Positions 47,561-59,689 are shown, counted from the stretch's first letter. The stretch: DNA of 64,000 nt from Delphinapterus leucas (GCF_002288925.2 NW_022098076.1:90799933-90863932), one strand, 5' to 3'. The notes: generated by a model not told the origin, from the letters alone. Numbers and translations are program-made.

Positions 47561-48329
47561 AATAGATTTATCATTCATACTTAAATTCCTATGTGACGTT
47601 GTTTATGCAGAACTGCCACCCCATATTGGCCCCAGTGGGCTACATAGAGCTTTTCCTAGTAGCTGAAGGATCGTCCTCTTCCTCTGATTTGGCTTGATTC
47701 ACACCAGGTTTCTATTTGGCATCTAACTGGGACTCTACGTCATCGGTCAGGTGTACATGCTTCCACAGTGCCATCCTGAGCAGCAGACCCCACTTCTCCC
47801 CGGGCCCCAGAGTCACCCGCTCCCCGGTGCAGCCCGAGGACGTGGGACTCAGCTCTGCTCATTCCAGAAGGGGCCGTGTCGCTCATACAGCAGGGCTCAC
47901 GTAGCGGAAGCTGATGTACGGGGCGTCACGATGGGGAATGTTCAAAAGCAGTTCATTGCAAAGCTGGTGGATGAGTTAAGTCTCCTCTGCCTCAGTGAAC
48001 TGGGGCAAAAGGGATGTGAAAGGGCAGCCAGTTTGCTGCCTGATGGAGAAGCCTCTGCTCCTTCAGGACCTGCACAGGGAGAAGGTTGGGTCGTAGGAGC
48101 CGAGTAAATAAGGAGTGAAGGAAGGATGGGGCAACAGGGACCACCCAGCGGAGCACTTGAGCAGTTCTCAGTGGTCCTGTCTCTGGTGAAACCTTGGAGC
48201 TATTGATGTGAGACGCAGAGGGCCTTGCTCCTGGCTTGGGAGCTGCATGAGGCTAGAGACCAGGTCACGTGCCTCTTCCCCTGTCTTCCCTTCCTTCTCT
48301 GGGCCCATAGGTGGCTCTTCAGACGTTTC

Positions 48330-48490
48330 TGTTAATTGACGTAATTCAAGTAAATCATTTAAACCAGAGAAGATATCTTGCTGATTAAATTACTAACACT
48401 CATTGGACTTTACCAAGAATGTCATAATCGTTAATGAAATTTTAAAAAGCTTAATTTAAGTGCTTAATTGTGGACGTTACCGATGCCAGG
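48330..48490. promoter_or_regulatory. Compact enhancer-like block
   Basis: Seven TAAT/ATTA-type cores in 160 bp: TGTTAATTGACG (48330), GATTAAATTAC (48383), CGTTAATGAAA (48429), CTTAATTTAAG and the NKX2-like TTAAGTGCTTAA (48456-48467), then TTAATTG. The strong compositional break from the surrounding GC-richer intron is typical of conserved enhancers. Confidence 0.4.
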
Positions 48491-50489
48491 TGGTACCATG
48501 CAAGAGGAGCGTCAAAGACACCCCCATCCTGGGGCCTCGCCCTGTAAGTAGAGATCAGGAGGCCAGGACCTGATGTGAATGATGACGTGTCTGGTTTGGG
48601 ATTATTACATAATCGCTTATTGCACAATGCCTATGCACTGGGCACTAGGGATTCGGGCCTGAAAAGTAGAATTGCAGCTCTTCAGCCTGGCCCTGACTGT
48701 GCATGTATGTGTGCGTGTGTGGGCGTATGTGTGTGCGTAAATGTGCAGTGGTTCTCAGTCAAGTCCTGGGTGAAATACAGAGCTGGTTGTGTTCGCACCT
48801 TTGGTATTTGGGATGCAGGGTCTCCATAGAGGAACCTGATGGTTCGAGAGGAAGGCTTGCCTAGGAGAAGTGATGCTCGCCATACGGATTCTGAGAAGGA
48901 ATTGGCCACGAAGAGAAGGAGAAGCATGCCTGGGCCGTGGTGGCCACTTGTGTAGCAGGATTCAGAGAGCACACGTTGTGGCATCTGCAATGGGTCCTGT
49001 CCAGCTCGGAAGTGGGCAGTGAGCCCGGGGGCCGGCAGCGAGGCTGGAGGGCGTTCATGTCCGGTTGGGCAGGGACCCTTGTCCTCCCTGGGGTTCGGAA
49101 CCCGTTAAGGAATAAGACCCTGGAAGATTGGATGACTACTTTTTATTGGTAAAGCTGTCCTGGGAAATGAAGCTTATCTGGGCTTCCTTCTCTGGGAACC
49201 AGAATCAGACAGACTTGCCCATATGGTTCCAGGCAGCGTGGGAGCCCCAGACCGAAGGGACGGAGAAGGGACAGCCTGTCCCAAGCCGGCCATCACCTAA
49301 GTCACTTGTCAGTGGGTCGGACCTTCACTGGAGGGCTTGGGAAGAGGCCAGGAGTGTCTGGGTCGTGGGAGCCGGGATCCATGGGAAGTGATAACAGGAG
49401 GGGAGAATCCACCCCTCCCAAGTGTGAAAGAGCCCCATTTTGCTGAGAAATTTCGGTTCTGACGTGTGTCTGGTGACGGGAGTGTTTGCAGAACTTTGAG
49501 CAGGACAAGGCCCGTGAGAGCCACCTTTGCGGAGGTCGCCCTGCAGTGTGTCCCTTGAGTGGCAATGAGGAGAGGACAGCTTTGGAAGCTGCTTCAGAAA
49601 CCAGCCACAGGCAGACGAGGCTTGGGTCAAGGCATTGGCAGTGAGGGTGAGCTGAAGAGAAATTCCGGTGGCAGAATCGATCTATTCTGGCTCCTCTGTC
49701 CCTGCCCTGGGGTTGCTCGGGTGGTGCAGAGTTAGAGGCGAGGCCCAGGTTGGGACACTGAGGTGCATCCAAGGGCAGGTGTGGCGTTGGTTATGGGATA
49801 CACGGTTCTAGAAGTAGGAAGGGCACAAAGCAAGGCTGCATATAGATTTGGGAGCCATAGGCATGGAGAGAAAAGGGCCAAAGAAGGAAGCCTAGAAGCA
49901 AAGAACCGGTGAAGGAGGCTGAGAAAGAGGTTCCAGCCAGGGGAGGAAACACAGGAAAGTCAGCGTCATGGGAGGAGGAACCATCAGCAGTGCCTAGGGC
50001 GGCCCAGAGGCCAAGAAGGATGCGCCTGGCCTCCAGCTGGTCACCAGCGACCTTGGCAATGGCAGGTCCAGCCAAGGGGATGGAGGCGGAAGCTGGATTG
50101 CAGTGGTCAGCAGAGCAAGGGAGAGTCTGTGAGGGGACAGGGCCAAAGGGTACACAGTCCCTGTCCTGGGAGCCGTAGAGTCTCGGGGCAGGGGGTGCTT
50201 CCTTGCCAGGTGGCAGTGTTTGGTGCCGTCATGGGGGCCGACAGAGTGTCTGAACCCCTGTTCTGCTGCCGGTGCCCCCTCTGCCTTGTTTTCCTCAACC
50301 GCGAGGATTAAATGACTCAGTAGACGGGAAGTGCAGACCGCTGGCCCATCGTTCAGATGTAAGGGACAAAGAAGAGGGGGAAGAGGGAGGGGAGGGGGAC
50401 ACCCCTAGTTACCTGGTGAGAGGTGGGCCTGACTCCCTTGGTGTGACCAGATTCGTTCTTTCTGCTCCTCCTTTAGTGCAAATGATTTG

Positions 50490-50730
50490 AGAAACAAAGC
50501 AGAAGCAGAAATCGGGCATTAGGCCAGGATTTAATGAGGTCTTATTTGCGAGCTATCTGAGAGTCTTATCTTTACACACTAATTAAAAGATGCCATTTAT
50601 CATCTATCCAATAGAGAATTTAAAATTTGTGGGGAAAGTAAACGTGTAACTGGCTTTTCTTGTTGCTTAAGTTTGTAAATAAACTTCTTTCTAGTTGAAG
50701 AATGGAAATACGTTTATGAAAGTATACTTA
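50490..50730. promoter_or_regulatory. Enhancer-like block (candidate conserved element)
   Basis: Contains GATTTAATGAGG, TCTTATCTTTACACAC (GATA and forkhead-like), CTAATTAAAAG and CATCTATCCAATAG. No repeat recognised. Confidence 0.35.
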
Positions 50731-50939
50731 AGGGTCCGGCTAAAAAAGAATGATCTCAGAGTCATCACCCAGGTCAGGAAGGGGCCACTGCCAGCCCCCA
50801 GGAGCCCCTCGTGCCTCTCCCAGGTACCAGCAGTTTGCTTGCTTGCAGTGTAATTACAGATATGGTTGAAGGGGCTCGTTAAAGGGTATGTTTTATATAT
50901 TACCCAAATAAAATTTCAAAATTGTGGAGGGAGTCATAT

Positions 50940-50973
50940 ACATTATTCATTCATTCATTCATTCATTCATTTA
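50940..50973. repeat. (ATTC)n microsatellite
   Basis: Seven consecutive attc/cattc units. Likely polymorphic. Confidence 0.9.
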
Positions 50974-50999
50974 TACTTGAAGGTATTTGAACATTTTTT

Positions 51000-51185
51000 G
51001 CCTTCCAGTTTTACTGAGATATAATAAAATATCTATGTAAAATAGATACAAAATTAAATAGAAGGTTTTTTTACCTTTGATGAGAACTCCTGGGGTTTAC
51101 GCCCCTAACAACTTCCATGTATAACCTACAGCTGTGTTAACTGTTGTGTATTTATCATGCACGTTACATCCCTAGGAAGTGACTT
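51000..51185 (-). repeat. Ancient L1 3' fragment
   Basis: 'ccagttttactgagatataa', 'tgatgagaactcctggggtt', 'ttaactgttgtgtatttatc' and 'cgttacatccctaggaag' follow the L1 3' UTR order. Diverged. Confidence 0.6.
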
Positions 51186-52479
51186 TTAAAATGACACCAA
51201 GTACTAGCATTGCCACATCAGGTTAATGAAATTGGCGGGGTGTCTGGTAAAGGAGCAGACATTTTCCGTAACTGCCAACGACAGCATTTCAGACTTAGGC
51301 TTAGCGCCTCGGGCAACTTTATAGGAAAGCAAGTCACCAAAATAGGAAACATCACACCTCGATGATAGAGTCCAGACTCTTTTAAGGAATCTCAAGTGAT
51401 TGTGTTTCTGTTTTCTCATTCGTGCATCGCATGTATTTATATAAAATACGTGACGTATTCATTTGTGGAATGATCCAATGCAGACAGAAACTCAGTGATT
51501 ATAAAAATTTCCCAGCCAGTGTAATCTGGGGTGTAAGTAATATTCATGTTCTAAGTCTCCTGACATTTAAATGTTCCAAATCTCAGGAAAAGTTGATGAT
51601 CATAGTTACAAGAGAACAGTGCCTCCCTGCCCCTGGCATCCCGTTTCCCTTGAGTTGTTATTGGGGCGGGGGGCCCTTGCACTTACACAGCCCAGCCCGG
51701 CCCTGTGGCCTGCAGTGGGCCGGGGGCTTTCCACTGTGGAGGAGAAGGTGGCCCAGCCTTACAAAACAGTCCCCTTATTTCCTTTTCCTTCTTAAGTCAG
51801 ATACTACCCCCACTTTTATGGGTGACCCTGTAACTCCTAAAGCAGTCTATGTATTTTAGAACAAAATATTTGTAACTCATTTCTTTTCTTCCATGTGTGT
51901 GTAGACATAAAAATTATGGGGAAATACAACAAATAGGGTTGAAGGTTCTAGTTAAATTTAAAAGAATGCTACCAGTTATTAGCAGTTGTGACTTTGGGTT
52001 TTTTTTTAATAAATGTGGCCAAGCAATAATTCAGTGGACGGAAGAACCGTAGTACTTGACGTGTGGTTCACGCTTTGCACAGCCCTGTTCTGTGAGAGGG
52101 TTTAATGGGAAAAGGTTCTCTCTGCCCATGAACTTGCTCTTTCTAGCCTCCACGTGGGAAGGAGGGAACATCGATTTGCATTTGGAGTTTCATAAAATGA
52201 GGATTTTAATAACATATTTGACTTGCCTTAGAAAGTTTCTCAAATCTCCCCTTAGAGTAGAAAACACTGATAGAAAATGTCTACGAAGTTCTCCCGACAG
52301 CTTCACCCTGTTTAATCCTGACACTTGTGTTTTTCCTGTGAGATTTAAGGTGGAAGTCAGTATGGTCATCCGACTGAATAGTGACTCTGAGTCCAGGAGT
52401 AGTTGAACACAAGAAAACACCTTTTGCTCTTTTTCAGAAAAAAAAAAAAGGAAAAAAATAGCAGTAAATTGGCAGTCAC

Positions 52480-53350
52480 CCAAACAATCATGATTTTAAG
52501 TTAACTTACTTTTGGTTTGGGGATTTCAGTTCACCTATAAGACACACGTTTTGCGGCTGTTGGAATCTGATCTTAGGTTTTAGTTTTGAGCTCACATAAT
52601 GATTTTTAAAATATTCTAATGTGCGTCTTCAAAGACCCCAGACCGATACGCCAGTGGTTTTGAAATGACAGAGTGTTGCGATATCCCTCTGTAATGTAAA
52701 CGTGATTAGCTGATGAAGGGGGATAAATTAATTGATATCATCCTTTCTGGATGGTAAGAGGCCTATCGGAGGTGGGATGTAACTAATGAAGCTGCTTCTT
52801 CATCTCTGTGAGCCATTTTTTATATATTGCATTTTCACTTAATCATATTTATACTATCATTCATTTACATGAAAGCCATAAGCTGTGGACAAACCAGTTC
52901 CTTCTTAAAATTATGTTCATCTGGAGAAGAAATCATCTGTGGACACTGTGTGTGCTCCTTCTGTAACATAAGCTATTGCTGGGGACAGTGGTGTGTTTTC
53001 CTTTGCGTGGGTATTTTTTAAATCAGCAACCTCTCTGGACAAAGATAAGGATTGAATATCATTGAACTTAATTACAGCTATTCCCCAAAGACACACATCT
53101 ATTCACATAAAAGCTGTAGTTATTCTCCTGTAGTGACACCTATTGGTGTAGGAAGAGTTTTCTAATTGTTGGCTTCCTTTCCAGTTAAATCCAATATGCT
53201 GTATCAGCCAGCCTATTTGCCAAGAGAAGTTATGGCTGGTTGAATTTAGATTTGTATTGATTAAGATAAACTCCCAATGTGTATAGCCGTATATTTAAAT
53301 AAAAAAAAGTCTTTGACATAATTACATGTCCTTGAATATAATTCCATGCG
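52480..53350. promoter_or_regulatory. Enhancer-like region upstream of exon D
   Basis: About 870 bp without recognised repeats. It has CGTGATTAGCTGATG near 52700, AAATTAATTGATATC near 52725 and GTATTGATTAAG near 53255. It lies 0.7-1.5 kb before the exon at 54006. Confidence 0.35.
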
Positions 53351-53449
53351 GTAGCCTGTAGAGTTAAGAGTAATTCTTTACGCTATGCAAAAAAAATAGA
53401 TTTTTGATTTTCCAGAGGGTTTGGTTTAAATTACCCTGTCTTATTTAGG

Positions 53450-53890
53450 ATTATTTTTGCTGCAAGTAACTGGGGGAAAAGTCCTATTATTAGAATAATT
53501 TAAACAAGATAGGTGTGTCTTTTTGTGTTTTACGTATAAAGCATCTGAGGTTTGCGCAAGGCTGCCGAGCCAGAGGCCTAGCCCCTAGAAGGGGCTTGTG
53601 TCCCACCAAGTGTGGCTGCCTTCTGCAAGATCGCTTCCAGAGCTACAGCCAACATATGTGCTTTTTACATAGCAAGAAGGAAAAAGACATAAGGAAGAAA
53701 TGGGCCGGGGCAGCTCTCTCAAGGATGTTTCCTGGGTACCGCCATGTGACCCTCCTGCTGCCATCCCATTGGCCAGAGCTTGCTTGCATGGCCACATTTA
53801 GCTGGGGTGCAAGGGGATGGACCGGAGGAAGCTCCAGGAAATGTCATATCTATTCTGGTAGTCCTGTGCCCAACTAAAAATCAGGAATTC
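53450..53890 (+). repeat. Ancient interspersed repeat, family unresolved
   Basis: Modules 'ttgctgcaagtaactggggg', 'aagaaatgggccggggcagc', 'catcccattggccagagctt', 'catggccacatttagctggg', 'agctccaggaaatgtcatat' match a common old mammalian repeat ('attggccagaactcagtcacatggccacac...gggaaatgtagt'). I cannot name the family safely. It ends about 115 bp before exon D. Confidence 0.6.
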
Positions 53891-54005
53891 TATTACCACG
53901 GATGAAAGGAATAGTGGATAACGGAGACAGCCCTCGGTCTCCGCCACATTCCCTCTGTTTGGAAACCAGCCTCACGTAGACTTCTTCTGTCTTCCTGTCC
54001 ACTAG

Positions 54006-54133
54006 TTGCCCAGAAGATTGTTGCCACGAGGAAGAAGCAGCAGCTGTCCATTGGGCCCTGCAAGTCCCTACCCAACTCTCCGAGCCACTCATCTGTCTGT
54101 TCCGCACAGGTGTCTGCCGTGCACATCAGCCAG
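54006..54133 (+). CDS. AGAP1: AGAP1 coding exon D (end of GTPase-like domain and Ser-rich linker)
   Basis: A 128-bp exon: two bases completing the split Val, then 42 codons reading AQKIVATRKKQQLSIGPCKS and ending ...SAVHISQ. The acceptor is cctgtccactag and the donor gtatgt starts at 54134. It encodes the last helix of the GTPase-like domain, with the basic ATRKKQQ patch. A linker rich in Ser and Pro follows (GPCKSLPNSPSHSSVCSAQV), which in AGAPs is a phosphorylation-prone region before the PH domain. The residues after SHSS (VCSAQVSAVHISQ) agree with AGAP1 and differ from what I recall of AGAP3. It covers about residues 225-267. Confidence 0.97.
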
Positions 54134-54424
54134 GTATGTTGGTCCCGTGAGAGGTTGGACTGAAAAGCAGGTCAGAACCCAGGAGGACACACCTGCCAAG
54201 TAGTGTTCTCAGCCAGCTCCAAGGTGATTTGTTTTTTTCTTTTCAACTTTATAAATAACAGCATGTCGGTAATTGACTTAACATCTCCTTCAGAAACTGC
54301 TGTGGCCAAGTGGTTTTTATGGGGATCATTCTTTAATATTCCTTGTCTTCATGCTGCCTGTGTTACGAGGCATGCTGGCTGGAGTGGAGGTGCGGGGTGT
54401 GTACTGCCATCTCTGCTGTTGATT

Positions 54425-54627
54425 TTTTTTTTTTTTGTGGTACGCGGGCCTCTCACTGTTGTGGCCTCTCCCGTTGTGGAGCACAGGCTCCGGACGCGCA
54501 GGCTCAGCGGCCATGGCTCACAGGCCCAGCCGCTCCACGGCAGGTGGGATCTTCCCGGACCGGGGCACGAACCCGTGTCCCTTGCATCGGCAGGCGGACT
54601 CTCAACCACTGCGCCACCAGGGAAGGC
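54425..54627 (-). repeat. Young CHR-type SINE
   Basis: T tract, gtggtacgcgggcctctcac, body, and accagggaaggcc. Perfect target duplication ctctgctgttgattt (54411-54425 and 54628-54642). It lies 290 bp downstream of exon D in antisense orientation, placing its T-rich tail complement on the transcript strand. Confidence 0.95.
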
Positions 54628-55137
54628 CTCTGCTGTTGATTTAAATGACCCCACGTTGGTCCTCATTCTCGTCTGCTTGTAGGTTGGGCAGTTGTGGGTG
54701 AATCTCAGTGGCTAATCCTACAATATGCTTCAATATGGTAGCAGCCCTCAGTTATAACTCCCGTCTCCCGTAGGCCCTATGGAAACTAGTATCTTTCCAT
54801 TGCAACATTTTGCTGTTTACTTGGGAACAAACAATATAATTATCACTTTGAAGAACCTAACCAAAAACCCAGTAAGGAACTGTTGGCTTATTTTTGCCTG
54901 CCCGTGTGTCTTTGGTTAACATTTCTTAGGCGGGTGTTATATTGGCACTCTTTAAAGAGAGGTAGCGAGAAGGTTTGGTATCGTGCTTTTGGTAGCGTGA
55001 AGAGTCAAGAAGTGCGTTTACAGCGGGGTCCTGTGAAGGCACGCTCAAGGATGTTAAATCCCACTCAGGCATCTGTAATTCTCTCTGAATCTTGAAAAAT
55101 CTTCCAGAAGCTTTCACATTTCCAAGAGGTCATTTTC

Positions 55138-55391
55138 TTCTTCTTTTTTTTTAAATGAATTTTTATTGGAGTCTACTTGATTTACAATGTTGTGTTAGTT
55201 TCAGGTGTACAGTAAAGTGAATCAGTTACACATATACATATATCCACTCTTTTTTAGATTCTTTTCCCATATAGGTCATTACAGAGTACTGAGAAGAGTT
55301 CCCTGTGCTATCCAGTAGGTTCGTATTAGTTATCTATTTTTATATATAGCAGTGTGTATATGTCAGTCCCAATCTCCCAATGTATCCCTTC
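55138..55391 (-). repeat. 5'-truncated L1, 3' UTR
   Basis: T tract, 'atttttattggagtctactt', 'gtcagtcccaatctcccaat', 'gttccctgtgctatccagta'. Likely target duplication aaga(g/t)g(t/c)cattttc (55124-55137 and 55392-55405). Confidence 0.85.
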
Positions 55392-55551
55392 AAGATGCCA
55401 TTTTCAAAATGTGAGTTTTGGTTCTACTGGGCAAAATTGAACTCTTTCTCCTTCCAAGCTGGAGCAGTGAAGGGACTGTAGAAACCACTTAGTTCAACCA
55501 ACCCCTTCCCTTTTCAGAGGAAATAGAAAATAATGACATTTTAACTCTCAG

Positions 55552-55775
55552 ATTTTTTAACATCTTTACTGGAGTATAATTGCTTTACGATGATGTGTTA
55601 GTTTCTGCTTTATAACAAAGTGAATCAGCTATACATATACATATATCCCCATATCGCCTCCCTCTTGCGTCTCCCTCCCACCCCTCTAGGTGGTCACAAA
55701 GCACCGAGCTGATCCTGTGCTATGCGGCTGCTTCCCACTAGTATCTGTTTTACACTTGGTAGTGTATAAGATCAA
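55552..55775 (-). repeat. 5'-truncated L1, 3' UTR (second copy)
   Basis: 'actggagtataattgcttta', 'gttagtttctgctttataac', 'aagtgaatcagctatacata', 'gtggtcacaaagcaccgagc', 'tgcgctatgcgg'-like text and 'tacacttggtagtgtataag'. A different 3' UTR variant from the copy 160 bp upstream. Confidence 0.85.
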
Positions 55776-55967
55776 ACGAAAGAGACTTCTCTGCCTTAAG
55801 TCACTTTTCTTAGACAACACGCGCTGAGCTGATCGGTCTTTTCCAGGAGGAAACGGTGCCTGCTTGATGCTGATGCCACCGGCCAGGCCGCGCCTCCATG
55901 CAACTTGCTGGCTTGTGGGTTATGACCCCACGCAGGTGGCGGGTTAGGCTCCTGGAGCGTGTCCTAA

Positions 55968-56264
<297 letters not shown>

Positions 56265-56965
56265 TAACGAGAAGAGTGCTGAGTTCTGTGGAAGTCTCAG
56301 AAAATTATAGGATGCCACGACGCAGGTGTAGAGCAAAGCGGGACTTCCTCAGTTGCAGGGGGTCCTGACGTGTGTCAGAAATGAAGAGCAAGGGGTTTGT
56401 ATAAAGGTCTCTGTTATCCTGTGACTTTCTTGGTCTCTAGCGGAAGACTTGTCACATTAGATACATGGAGGTGACAGACTGCCAGAATTCCCCAAACGTG
56501 TGCATCAAGCCTTTCAGATGAGGTGTATAAAGCCGTATCAACGCACAGACCCCCTTCTCCTCGGGCTGGAGCACTGAGGACTTAGCTCAGGGTCTTTAGC
56601 AGCTCACAGACAGAAGCCAGTGCACTTGGACTTTTCTTCAGAACCATCTGCGGAGCATTTTAAAACTCTACATCAGCTCTCAGGGCTCAGGTTTACGAAC
56701 TCAGAATCTGTGCGTGGGGCCCAGGCGTGTGTAGTTTTTAAAAGTTCCCTGGGCAGTTGGGACGCAGAGAACCCCTGAACTACAGAGGACACACAGCAGA
56801 CATTACCAATCAATCATGGAAGGCTTTGCAGTGGAGCCCAGAACTCGGGGCCACAGAACTCCAGGCAGAGCTCCTACTGCCGTGTGACTGGAGTCATTTG
56901 ATTTGAGAAGAACACTTTCCCTCCCGGGACTAGGTCTGTGCATTACAAGTATATGGTTTCAAAGC

Positions 56966-57178
56966 AGGGGTTCTCAACCAGGCGGTTTTGCACTCCCAGA
57001 AATTCGGCCATTTCTGGAGAAAGTGTGAATTGTCTCAGCTCGGGGGTGGGAGTGGGTGTGGTCCTGCAGGCATCTAGTCTGTGTAGCAACCATGGAGCTG
57101 CTAAACATCCTGCAAGGCACGGGCCAGCCCCACAACAAAGAGGTCTCCAGCCGCCAGTGTCAGGGTGCCCTGTTGTAA
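56966..57178 (+). repeat. MER5A-type hAT DNA transposon fossil
   Basis: 'ggggttctcaaccaggcggt', 'ttctggagaaagtgtgaatt', 'ggcatctagtctgtgtagca', 'gctaaacatcctgcaaggca', 'cagccccacaacaaagaggt' follow the MER5A consensus nearly end to end. Confidence 0.85.
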
Positions 57179-57336
57179 ACCACTTGACTTCTCCTCTTGG
57201 TTGATTATTGCTGACTTAGATGCAAAGGAGTTCAGTATTTCCTGGCTTAAACTGAAGGAAGATTCTGCAGGGGTGGCCGCAAGTCTCTTATCTGACCCAC
57301 TGCCCTTACTTGGAGATGGCGTTCTTTCTTCCTTGT

Positions 57337-57467
57337 TTTTTTTGTTTTTTTTCCTTTGGCGGCACCGCGAGGCTTGTGGGATCTCAGTTCCCCCACCAGG
57401 GATTGAACCCGGGCCCTCGGCAGTGACAGTGCGGAGTCCTAACCACTGGACCGCCGGGGAATTCCCT
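57337..57467 (-). repeat. tRNA-derived SINE, short (Bov-tA-like)
   Basis: T-rich start, ggcggcaccgcgaggcttgt, antisense box B gggattgaacccg, end at ggaccgccggggaattccc. Perfect target duplication agatggcgttctt (57314-57326 and 57470-57482). Confidence 0.92.
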
Positions 57468-57689
57468 GAAGATGGCGTTCTTGATGGTGAACGAGGCTAC
57501 CAAGTACGATAGAGGCCCCATCCCTTTCCCAGCACGTTCATAACAGTTTTCCCATCAGATAAGTCTTCAGTGCCAAGGTCTATTGCCAACAGCGAACAGC
57601 CCCTTCTCACAACTCTCCCCTTCCCTTTGCTCTCTGCCCTGTGCCGTGTGAGGTCTGCCGGATGCTGCTGTTGGAGGGCCAGAGTGAGG

Positions 57690-57800
57690 ATCAGACGGGC
57701 TCAGACCCTGTCCTGCACTGCCAGCAGCTGCTTGGCCTTGGGCAACTTCCTTAACCTCTCTGAGCTGGAAGCAGCAGTAGTTGTGGTGAGGCTGCTAAGA
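57690..57800 (+). repeat. MIR SINE
   Basis: 'cggctcagaccctg'-like head, 'gccagcagctgcttggcctt', 'gggcaacttccttaacctct', 'ctgagctggaagcagcag' match the MIR central region, including the diagnostic 'gggcaagttacttaacctctctgag'. Confidence 0.75.
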
Positions 57801-57911
57801 AGATTCCCTGTAGGGGCGAGGAGTCTTTGTGGCCTTGCTTTCATTTTTATCTCACCACCACTAATGTTACGGAATGACTTCTCTTAACGCATAAGCAAAA
57901 GTAGTTGTAGA

Positions 57912-58221
57912 GGGCTTCCCTGGTGGCGCAGTGGTTAAGAACCCGCCTGCCAGTGCAGGGAACACGGGTTCGAGCCCTGGTCCGGGAAGATCCCACATGC
58001 CGTGGAGCAGCTAAGCCCGTGCACCACAGCTACTGAGCCTGTGCTCTAGAGCCTGTGAGCCACAACTGCTGAAGACTGCACACCAAGAGCCCGTGCTCCG
58101 CAACAAGAGAAGCCACCGCAGTGAGAAGCTCGCGCACCGCAACAAAAGTAGCCCCCCGTTCGCCTGCGCTTGGCAACGAAGACCCAACGCAGCCAAAAAT
58201 AAATTAATTAAAAAAAAAAAA
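57912..58221 (+). repeat. Full-length CHR-type SINE
   Basis: gggcttccctggtggcgcag (box A), gggttcgagccctgg (box B), repeated 'gccacaactgctga' modules, 'gacccaacgcagccaaaaat', A tail. Short target duplication agttgtag on both sides (57903 and 58222). Confidence 0.92.
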
Positions 58222-58681
58222 AGTTGTAGGGCTGTGTAATAGATTGGGAGGGAGGTAATTAGGTGTCTGCAAAATACAGGTGAATATCTGATATGCGTAA
58301 ATCTGTACATGAATGAGATGCTTTACTGTGGAATTTCTTCAGACATACCGTCACCTAAGCAGCACGTGTGGCTTATCCAACACCTGTAACACTTCTGTCC
58401 GCCCAGGTGGGGTCTTCCAGGTGAGAAGGTGTCACCTCACAGAACAGGCTGTGCACTGACTCATGGCTCAGTGGACCTGAGAAGCCCATTGCCGAAGATG
58501 CAGAGACTGGGCCGTGAGCAGGGCACCAGCGTAGCAGGGAGGGGCCTTCTAGGGTGTGGTGGGAAGAGGGAACACCCATGCTCACACCTTCTAAGGGTCA
58601 CCTTTCCTTGCCCCTGGCTTTGGTTTCTGTTCAAGGTGAGAGGTGAGAACCAGGAAGTCTCTTTAAAATGGGGGCTGCTCT

Positions 58682-58886
58682 GGGCTTTCGTGGTGGCGCG
58701 GTGGTTGAGAGTCCGCCTGCCGATGCAGGGGACGCGGGTTCGTGCCCCGGTCCGGGAAGATCCCACATGCCGCGGAGCAGCTGGGCCCGTGAGCCATGGC
58801 CGCTGAGCCTGCGCGTCCGGAGCCTGTGCTCCGCAACGGGAGAGGCCACAACAGTGACGGGCCCGCGTACCATTAAAAAAAAAAAA
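58682..58886 (+). repeat. Young CHR-type SINE
   Basis: gggctttcgtggtggcgcgg, box B gggttcgtgccccgg, body as in the other young copies, end 'cgcgtaccatt' plus 12 A's. The 5' end has cttccc changed to ctttcg, so the tRNA-like start is slightly mutated. The target duplication is imperfect. Confidence 0.92.
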
Positions 58887-59204
58887 TTGGGTTTGCTCTG
58901 ACACGTGCCCACCCCCACCCTTTATAAGGGCAGCCCTGGGGTTGGGATGTGCCGGAAAATAGTGCCCCAGACCCCGCCCACTGGGTAACTGACAAAGTAG
59001 ACAAGTTTAAGGCAGGGAGAAGCAAAGGAACGGGAACTCGGGTAGTAAACGTTCCCTTCCCCTCTGCTGTCTGCGCAGCTGGGTTCTGTTTTCTATCAGG
59101 GATAGTGTTATGGGAGCTAACCCACGTTCAAGAGGAAGCGGATTAGAGACCGGGGGGCTCTGCCTGGCAGGAGGAGAGCAGAGACTGGAGCAAGGGGCAC
59201 TCTC

Positions 59205-59358
59205 CCCGCTGCTGGAGCGGCGCACACGTACGCACCGCCGCCGCGTCCAGGCACCCGGGCAGAGGCCAGGGGCGCAGCTGTCCAGGCCGGGTGGGGCAGT
59301 GCCGGAGCCAATAAGAACTCATCCGGGTGGGGCAGTGCCGGAGCCAGTAAGAACTCAT
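59205..59358. other. CpG-rich patch with 36-bp tandem duplication
   Basis: 59205-59290 has dense CpGs (cgcacacgtacgcaccgccg). Directly after it, a 36-bp unit (59287-59322) starting ccgggtggggcagtgccgg is repeated at 59323-59358 with one A-to-G change. No repeat family is recognised. Confidence 0.8.
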
Positions 59359-59689
59359 TCTCATTTGTTGTGTCATAATTAACGTAGCTAGTGATGCGGG
59401 GGCCTGCCTGTGACCCTGTGTGGGATCAGTGCTTGATCTCTTTCAGTGCTGGGAAATGGTCTAAGAGTAGATGCACCCTTTTAGAAATCGAATCCGGCTG
59501 CTCGGCTGTCATTAGCGGGAACAGGAATCAGGTCATGGAAGAAGCTAACCTCACGGCGGGTTTGCATCACGGCGTTCAAGGAAAAGACGGCTGAGCTCCT
59601 GTGTCTTCGTCATTACTGGATTTGACATTGAACAAGACGATGATGGTGATGGTGGTGGTGCCGGGTGGGTGTTGTAGGTTGAAGATCTT

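Larger units (their letters stand above)
11818..54005 (+). other. AGAP1: AGAP1 large intron (phase 1), 42 kb
   Basis: Donor gtaaat at 11818 and acceptor cctgtccactag ending at 54005. No exon or gene is supported inside. Contents in order: G-rich tract (12360-12490), hAT-like fossil (13330-13531), MIR (14262-14385), L1 tail (17009-17276), double palindrome (19394-19442), enhancer-like block (19890-20240), L1 tail (20380-20697), SINE (21555-21761), two CTCF-like motifs (22937, 23694), old L1 (26110-26400), old repeat (27110-27590). Then many L2/MIR pieces (28000-34700), CTCF-like motif (35175), enhancer-like block (36280-37060), SINEs (37851, 39931, 41788), L1 tails (40703, 43236), enhancer-like blocks (42520-53350) and an old repeat (53450-53890). 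Stretches not listed separately look like unique intron. Confidence 0.85.
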
